Shown: in pieces, positions 58,001 to 64,000 of the stretch | How the letters are laid out: every line of letters starts with the position of its first letter | Position numbering within the stretch: position 1 is the first letter of the stretch | Assembly (NCBI RefSeq): GCF_029168945.1 | Contig: NW_026870043.1 | Coordinates: forward strand, 8,934,501 to 8,998,500 | Length of the DNA stretch: 64,000 nucleotides | Source of the DNA: Cannabis sativa | Lineage: Eukaryota; Streptophyta; Magnoliopsida; Rosales; Cannabaceae | Direction of reading: 5' to 3' | The notes under the pieces: model-generated | The model's database searches: none | The model's input: only the letters and a program-made list of their open reading frames with translations | Told to the model about the DNA's origin: nothing | Position numbers and translations under genes: made by a program

Positions 58001-58811
58001 AGAATACCTATCGCTGATTATACCATGTCAGTCTAAATCCAGTGTTCTGACAAATCAGGGAATAAACTTTGGACTATATAATTAAGATTGTATTCCACTG
58101 TGCTGACAACACTATAATCTTAATAAATTCATCAGTTCTGGACTTAAAAATAATTCATACATTATATACATATAATCATTAAATAAATCATGTGAACCAT
58201 GCAACAGAAAATGTTATTTCTAATCTTTATTTATAAGTAAATCTGATTATATGTAATGAGTTTTATTTAGCGCATAAAACTCAACATAACTAACAAATCA
58301 AAGAACATGTATAATACTCTTGAGATCAAACCTAAACATATCAAGATTAAGATCATTTGATCTAGGATCAACAGGTGATATTGAATTGAATAGATATTAC
58401 GGTAAATTTTAACAAATCTAATCAAAGTTCAATATCGGTCCCTTCCGATGTATACTCCATACATCCGATGCTGGTAAGCTTTGCCAATGTCCTGGAAAGG
58501 TCATAACACTTATCCAAGGTGTAAGAATACCTATCACTGATTATACCATGTCAGTCTAAATCCTGTGTTCTGACAAATCAGGGAATAAACTTTCGAACAT
58601 ATAATTAAGATTATATTCCACTGTGTTGACAACACTATAATCATTAACAAATTGATATGTTCTGGACTTAAATAGAATTCATACATTATGTACATATAAT
58701 CATGAAATAAATCATGTGAACCATGCAACATTAAATTTTATTTCTGATCTATATTCATAAGTAAATGTGATTATATTAAAATGAGTTTAATTTAGGGCAT
58801 AAAACCCAACA
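55051..58811 (-). mobile_element. S2: solo copia LTR in G5, interrupted by S3
   Basis: TGTTGGATAT...CCCAACA with a perfect duplication CGATG (55046-55050 and 58812-58816). Without S3 it is about 1.88 kb, a full LTR. Closest by eye to the LTRs of A (same TGTTGGATATATTT start). GGCCGGCC at 55578-55585. Confidence 0.95.
56415..58286 (-). mobile_element. S3: solo copia LTR in S2
   Basis: 1872 bp, TGTTGGAAAT...CTCAACA, with a perfect duplication TAACT (56410-56414 and 58287-58291). It is the innermost layer of the nest. Its GGCCGGCC box has changed to GGCTGGCC. Confidence 0.95.
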
Positions 58812-58976
58812 CGATGGTACTGTACTGTTTGACTGTATCACATCGGTAAAGCTAGAGTATGACTAGTAGCTAGAGTATGACTAGCGTATCGAGTATAGGC
58901 TGATATAGTAACACATCGGTAAGGCTAGAGTACGACTAGCGGATGGAGTATGACCAGTGTACCGAGTGTTGGAAAT

Positions 58977-60868
58977 TATTTTACCAGGATCTTAGATCTA
59001 CTCACAAGTATGTTGTTTAAACACCCTAAATATGAACTTTCTAAAACGATAAATTAAACACATATAAAGTTAAGAAAACCTTACATTGATGCAGCGGAAT
59101 TAATGTCTCCTTCCACTCAGATCTCTAACCCTTGTATCCTTTCTGTAGAAGAGTATAATCAAGATCTGAGCCCGAATGTCCTTCTTCTTCAAGTTTGATC
59201 CTTCACAGTCTTCCAATCTATGATTGAGTTACTGCTTGCTGTGTGTGGGCACTTACTCTTTCACTAGGGTCACGAAAAAGATGAAGGGAAAAGAGAGAGG
59301 GATTTCGACCAAGTATAGAAAGTGGGGAAGGCTCAGTTTTTCTGAAGAGAGAAATTTCTGTCAGAAAAGGTTATTGAAAACTTGTATTTTGACTGAGCCA
59401 TCACTTTCTATTTATAGGCAACTACTAGGTTTAGGTTAGGATTTATTTGGCATTAAAATAATGAAAATATTAATTTGAAAAAAGCTATTTAAGTGGCCGG
59501 CCATGGTGTGTTATTGGGCCTCACTTAATTTTGCAATTTTATCAAATTTTATCTCTATTTTCTCAAAAACGCCAATTTTCCAATTCTAACCTTTTAAATG
59601 CCAAAACTAATTATTTAATAACTAAAATAGATTATTAAATAATATTGTCATTTAATTTAATTATTAATTAGACATATAAAGTCCATTAATAAATAAATAA
59701 ACCTAGAAACTCTTTTCTTTACAATTTCACCCCTGCTTAGTGAAAATTCATAAAATTAGACATAGTCTAACTTTAGAATTATAATTGATCAATCACGAAT
59801 CAATTAATGAGTCTTACAAGCAGAATGTTCTCAACTAGAATGGGGACCATGGATCTATATGCTGAGCTTCCAATAAGTGAACCAAATTTTACCAAGTAAA
59901 TTCCTACTTATTAATTCTTCGTTGAATCCACTCTTAGAACTTAGAATTGCACTCTCAGACTTATATAGAGCATATTGTATGTTCCACGATATCAATATAC
60001 TATCTCATTTAACCATTGTTATAATCTTATTGTGATTTAAAGATCCTCTATATAGATGATCTACATCGAGATGGGATTTCTTTACCGTTCTCACCCCTCA
60101 ATGTATTTTGCCCCTTAAAACACTTAGCTACCTGTAAATGGTGTTTAGTGATCTAATAATTAGTCAGTTTAACAAGAGCTCATCCATTTACTTCTGTTTG
60201 CTAAGCTCGAAGGGAATCATCACTTGACTTCTATACACCAGTAGAAGCTATATGTTCCATATTTATGTTCAGCACTCCCACTCAATCATACTATCATGTT
60301 CCCAAAATATACGTATCACCCTGACCCAAAAGTAGGCTTAACTAATAAATCTAAGAACATGAATAGCACTCCTGAGTTGAGCCTAAGCATATCAGGATTT
60401 AGATTCTTTTAATCTTAAGATCAACTACTGATATTGACTTGGAAAGATATGTATAACGGTAAGTTTGTAATATCTTAACTTAGTTGCAATATCGGTCCAG
60501 TCCAATGTATACTCCATACATTCGAAACTAGTATACTTTACTAATGTCTTGGAAAGAACATAACACTTACTCCAAGTGTAAGTATACATCATCGCTGATT
60601 ATCACATCAGTGTAAATCCAATAACACTGATGAAACAGGGACCAAAACTTTTGATTCATATGATCACAATCACATTCCACTGTGTTGACGATACTGTAAT
60701 TGTGAATAAACATATGATCTGGATTTAACTGATTTTGTGTGTATGAATGTAATAAACATATTAAACCATTAGCATGTAAAATTCATGCAAAAATCAATCA
60801 CTTCAAATTTCCTATATTGATAACTAATCAGATTGTAAAGAGTTTTATTTAGGGCATAAAACCCAACA
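58977..60868 (-). repeat. F 3' LTR
   Basis: 1892 bp, TGTTGGAAAT...CCCAACA, followed by the complement of the polypurine tract (CTCCCACTTG, 60871-60880). GGCCGGCC at 59495-59502. Confidence 0.93.
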
Positions 60869-62691
60869 AACTCCCACTTGCACTAATATAAAACAAACTG
60901 TGCAAATAGGTCAATCTAATGTCTTGATCTTCAGATCAAGTGTAGTATATTTGAATCCACCCAAACTTCTGGAACTAGTTCATAAAAACTCTTATGAAAC
61001 ATCCTTTACTATATGCTTTACTCATCAAAGGATACTGAAATCTTTACTGTTTTAAAAGTACATCTGAATAAACAGAAGACATATCTCTCATATTTTAAAA
61101 TATGTAATTGAGATAATATAGTGTAGATTTTTCTTCAGTGATATAACTTTCTGGTATTTTCGAATAGACCAAGTTACAATTCTTCTCTGGTAGAGCTTGA
61201 ATTATTATACAATAATTCCTCCACCCCCAAAGTAAGCACCATCTCTAGAATTCGAAATTAGATGGTGAGATACAAGGATAACTGATACACAGTTCCTTAA
61301 TATCTGACATATAGATCACTTTCATAAATCTTTCTTGAATATCTTCTAATGTTCCTTATTTGATTACATCTCAGATAGCTCCCACTCAATAGCAAATGTC
61401 TGGTTAAATAATACTTTTAACCTCTGATTGTTTGGAGAGTTACCTAGTTGTGACTTTTGTATTAGTCTGAAACTTTAAGTCAAGACTAAGTTATCAACAT
61501 AGCAGACTAGTATTTGAAGTGAAAAATACATGCCAGAGATAAAGCAATCAAAATTAAGATACCATCAAATTTTTATGAGGATTAAGAATTCCTTGTTCAA
61601 GTCATTCGAATGGACTGAACTAGAGTTCTTTATCTTATTCTCATAATTCTGATAAGCTATACCTATCCATGTGAATGGTTAGATTTGCTTTTCAGTAGTG
61701 TTATTAAGTATCTATCACAAGTATCAACCTAATGAAGATGGGTATAGAACTTTAAAATTCTCCCACTCAATTAAGGTAGTGTGAAACTTTAACAAAGAAC
61801 TTTCAAAGGTATCAAACTTTTACTTACAACAGTAAAATCGGAATGGAACATACAATCAAGATCAAGAATTTATATTGACAATAGCTAACTCATTATATTA
61901 CTTCCATGTTTAAAGAAAATATGTGTTACATAGGGAATTGTGGAATAGACTCCACCCCTAAGAATATACATATAGGGTACTATGGATAACCTCCACCCCT
62001 AAGTATATAGAGATTATGATCCACCCCTAAAGGTTGTGAAGATCATTATTCTCTTAGTGTGATAGAGTTTATGTGGAGTTGAATACTATCCAGAGTTCAT
62101 TAGATATAAAAGATCGTTGAACTGCATAGTTTTCTTAACTTTTCTCCACCCCTATCAGATCATAAGATCCTTTTATTAAACAAATTCTTAATAATTGTAT
62201 GAGAATTAACAATTATTGATAAACATAGAAATAATTTCTAGTGTTTATTTAATATAACTCTACGAAGAGTTGTAAATATTATAGAATTTGCATCAATAAT
62301 AAAAAAAAACACTTACACATACAAACATATAAATATAATGTGGTAATAATTGATGAAGATAAAATAAATGAAGCTAAATATCATAATTTGCAATAGTAAA
62401 TTTCGAAAATTAGAAACTTTATTAATAAAAAAAGAATGTATTGCAACAATATGAGAGAAACAGGGATAAATATCCCTGACTAAAATTTGAAATCCAAATT
62501 GTCTTTAAACTAAAACAATTAATTCAAAAAATTGAAAAGCTTCATCTTCATCTGGACGATTTCACCCTTGTTCCAGCTTTCTGATCCAACTCAATTGAGT
62601 TCAAGTAGCTTGGCCTATAAGAAGAAGAAAACAAATAAACAAAGTTAGTCCAGAATCATAAATCCAATTGGATAATAATTCACTAAAACTC
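60869..62691 (-). pseudogene. F: pol-derived non-coding region
   Basis: No usable frame. It is collinear with B 21959-23698 and in patches with C pol. Near 61950-62035 the 'ccacccctaa' segment, single in C, is present three times (twice in B). The region keeps length and sequence in two copies despite having no coding capacity. Confidence 0.72.
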
Positions 62692-63553
62692 TTAAAGTTT
62701 ATAAATGGAAATACCTTGTTTCTTTGCAAGAAATTTAGGACACTGGGGTTTCCAATGACCTTTGTCATTGCAGTAGAAACACTTTCCTTTAAGTGTAGCA
62801 TCACTGGAAGGAGCAGCCTTTTTATTGGCTTTTGTTCGCTTCTTAGTGTTGTGCCACTTCCTCTTCGATTTGGGCTTTGAAGCAGATACAACATTTGCTT
62901 CAGGTTTTATCGTCCCATTACCATTCCCAGGATTGTGAGGTTTACTCCCTTTCTTCTTGGGTCCTCCAATCAAATTTTCATAACTTTGAAGGTCATTGAC
63001 TAATTCATGAAAGTCAATTTCCTTCTTATTCATGATATAATTTGATGTATATGGTAGAAATGCTTGAGTCAGGCTATTCAAGATAAGACAAACTTGAGTA
63101 GCACTGTCCATTTCAGCACCATGATCCTGGGCTTCTTGGAAATAACTGGACATTATAAGAACATGTTCACGCAAGTTTTGATGAGGTTCCATCCGTGCGT
63201 TAATGTACTTCTTAGTCGCGTCAAAGCGTGACTGAAGTGATGCCTTACCGAATAGCTCATTCAACTTCGTCATAACTTCAGCAGCCTTCTCGGTTTTAGA
63301 AAACCGAGTTTTGAGGGTGTCAACCATGCTAAAAAAGCATAAAGTATAGAGCTTTGTCATTTGCTTTCTGCCAACGCTCATACTTTTCTTTCACAGCTTT
63401 GGATGCATTATCCCCAGGCACTTCAGGTGATGGCTCAGTTAAAACAAACAAGGCACTTTCTCCTATGAGAGCAATATTAATGTTCTCATTCCATTTATTA
63501 AAGTTAGATCCATTCAGCTTGTTTTCAGTCAACAGTGATAACATGGGATTCAT
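62692..63553 (-). pseudogene. F: copia gag, one frameshift from open
   Basis: Starts ATG AAT CCC ATG at 63553. About 74 codons of the N-terminal capsid-like region are followed by one extra T in a T-run near 63335 that shifts the frame. The second piece (229 codons) covers the rest of the capsid-like domain, a Lys-rich linker and the CCHC knuckle C-F-Y-C-N-D-K-G-H-W-K-P-Q-C, and ends 16 codons after it. The stop right after the knuckle matches B. No protease follows, so this is a stand-alone gag design, unlike the fused gag-pol of autonomous copia elements. An internal start at 63381 could in principle give a C-terminal gag fragment. Confidence 0.88.
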
Positions 63554-64000
63554 TTTGATAATACAGGATACTACAAAATAATAGAAATCAACAAATAGAA
63601 ATTAAATAATGGTTTAATCACAAAATCAATTCAGAAATTATAAGCACATAGCAAGTAGGAATGATATGAGAAAATACTTAAAAATTCAATCCTAAATAAT
63701 TTCTAAGGTTTTCAACAAACTGATATCAGTGTCCCGTTTAGGCGAGAGTCAAAGCTACCATCCATTGAATAGAGTTGTCAGCTCATCTAAAATGTTAAAC
63801 ATTCTAGCAACCTTTTATTCGATCAAGATTGGAATCTAGCGTTGTCCCGTTTAGGCGAGAGTCAAGGCTATTCTATCTTATTAGCTTCTACCATTGTTTC
63901 GCAATTTGCAAGTCAAATATGGTCCCCACCATTAGGGTGATCTATACCATATAAAACACTTACAAACCACTTATCATGCAAGATTAAACGGTGCGAAATT
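63554..64000 (-). other. F: leader with twin motif, cut by window end
   Basis: GTCCCGTTTAGGCGAGAGTC at 63731-63750 and 63844-63863 (113 nt apart), and the CACC-ATTAG-GGTG hairpin at 63927-63939. The second hairpin should lie just beyond 64000. Confidence 0.85.

Larger units (their letters stand above)
54071..58976 (+). repeat. G5: gypsy LTR inserted in D gag
   Basis: Starts TGTAAAGACCGC. Runs to 55050, resumes after S2 at 58817 and is cut again at 58976 by F. Compared with G3 it lacks several hundred bases near 54487. The tandem-repeat region is degenerate (54995-55045 and 58840-58976). The right end lies beyond F. Confidence 0.85.
58977..64000 (-). mobile_element. F: gag-only copia element, 3' part
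   Basis: 3' LTR (58977-60868), polypurine tract, 1.8 kb pol-derived non-coding sequence, gag and the start of the leader, continuing past the window end. Inserted in G5; left target 5-mer CCGAG (58972-58976). Same organisation and similar sequence as B. Confidence 0.92.

Overview
The window is plant nuclear DNA, almost certainly from an angiosperm with a retrotransposon-rich genome. I find no host gene. Everything is LTR retrotransposon sequence: (i) Ty1/copia elements with about 1.8-1.9 kb LTRs, a long AT-rich untranslated leader and an initiator-Met-tRNA-type primer site, resembling the Angela/BARE type; (ii) Ty3/gypsy chromoviruses of Tekay/Del type with about 2.3 kb LTRs and a chromodomain; (iii) a cluster of Cassandra TRIM elements with 5S-rRNA-derived LTRs. 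The species cannot be named from this sequence. Names used below: gypsy G1-G5; copia A, X, B, C, D, F (elements) and S1-S3 (solo LTRs); Cas for Cassandra.

Layout. 1-3745: 3' end of G1 (integrase, chromodomain, 3' LTR), inserted in the gag-protease remnant G2 (3746-5226, minus). G3, a gypsy LTR (from 5227), lies in G2's gag and carries solo LTR S1 (6657-8514, target duplication GTATT) and then copia element A (8581-18774, minus), whose pol is a relic. 18775-20036: leader and LTR remnant X, entered by B (20037 to about 26715, minus), a gag-only copia element that has lost its 5' LTR. 26716-26902: a fold-back leader piece. 26903-28336: minus-strand Cas tandem array, followed by a head-to-head plus-strand Cas. 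The plus arm is split by C (28367-38486, minus, target duplication GAAGT), the only element with a near-complete copia pol. It is then cut by D (38737 onward, plus). D's leader holds the complete gypsy G4 (43233-52908, minus). D's gag is cut at 54071 by gypsy LTR G5, which contains solo LTR S2 (target duplication CGATG), itself containing solo LTR S3 (target duplication TAACT). G5 is finally cut by F (58977 to beyond the window, minus), another gag-only element.

Working picture. The copia family has two complementary kinds of member. B and F carry a nearly open gag with a zinc knuckle but only a non-coding relic where pol should be. C carries an almost open pol but lacks the N-terminal half of gag. 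All share a structured leader: a 20-nt motif repeated at a fixed 112-113 nt spacing, hairpins with an invariant CTAAT loop and changing stems, a C-bulged stem, and a variable GC-rich island of perfect palindromes. These leader elements are the most interesting unexplained signal in the window and look like RNA packaging or dimerisation signals (inference). The gypsy copies are silenced mainly by Gln (CAG) to TAG stops, a pattern expected from deamination at CHG-methylated cytosines.
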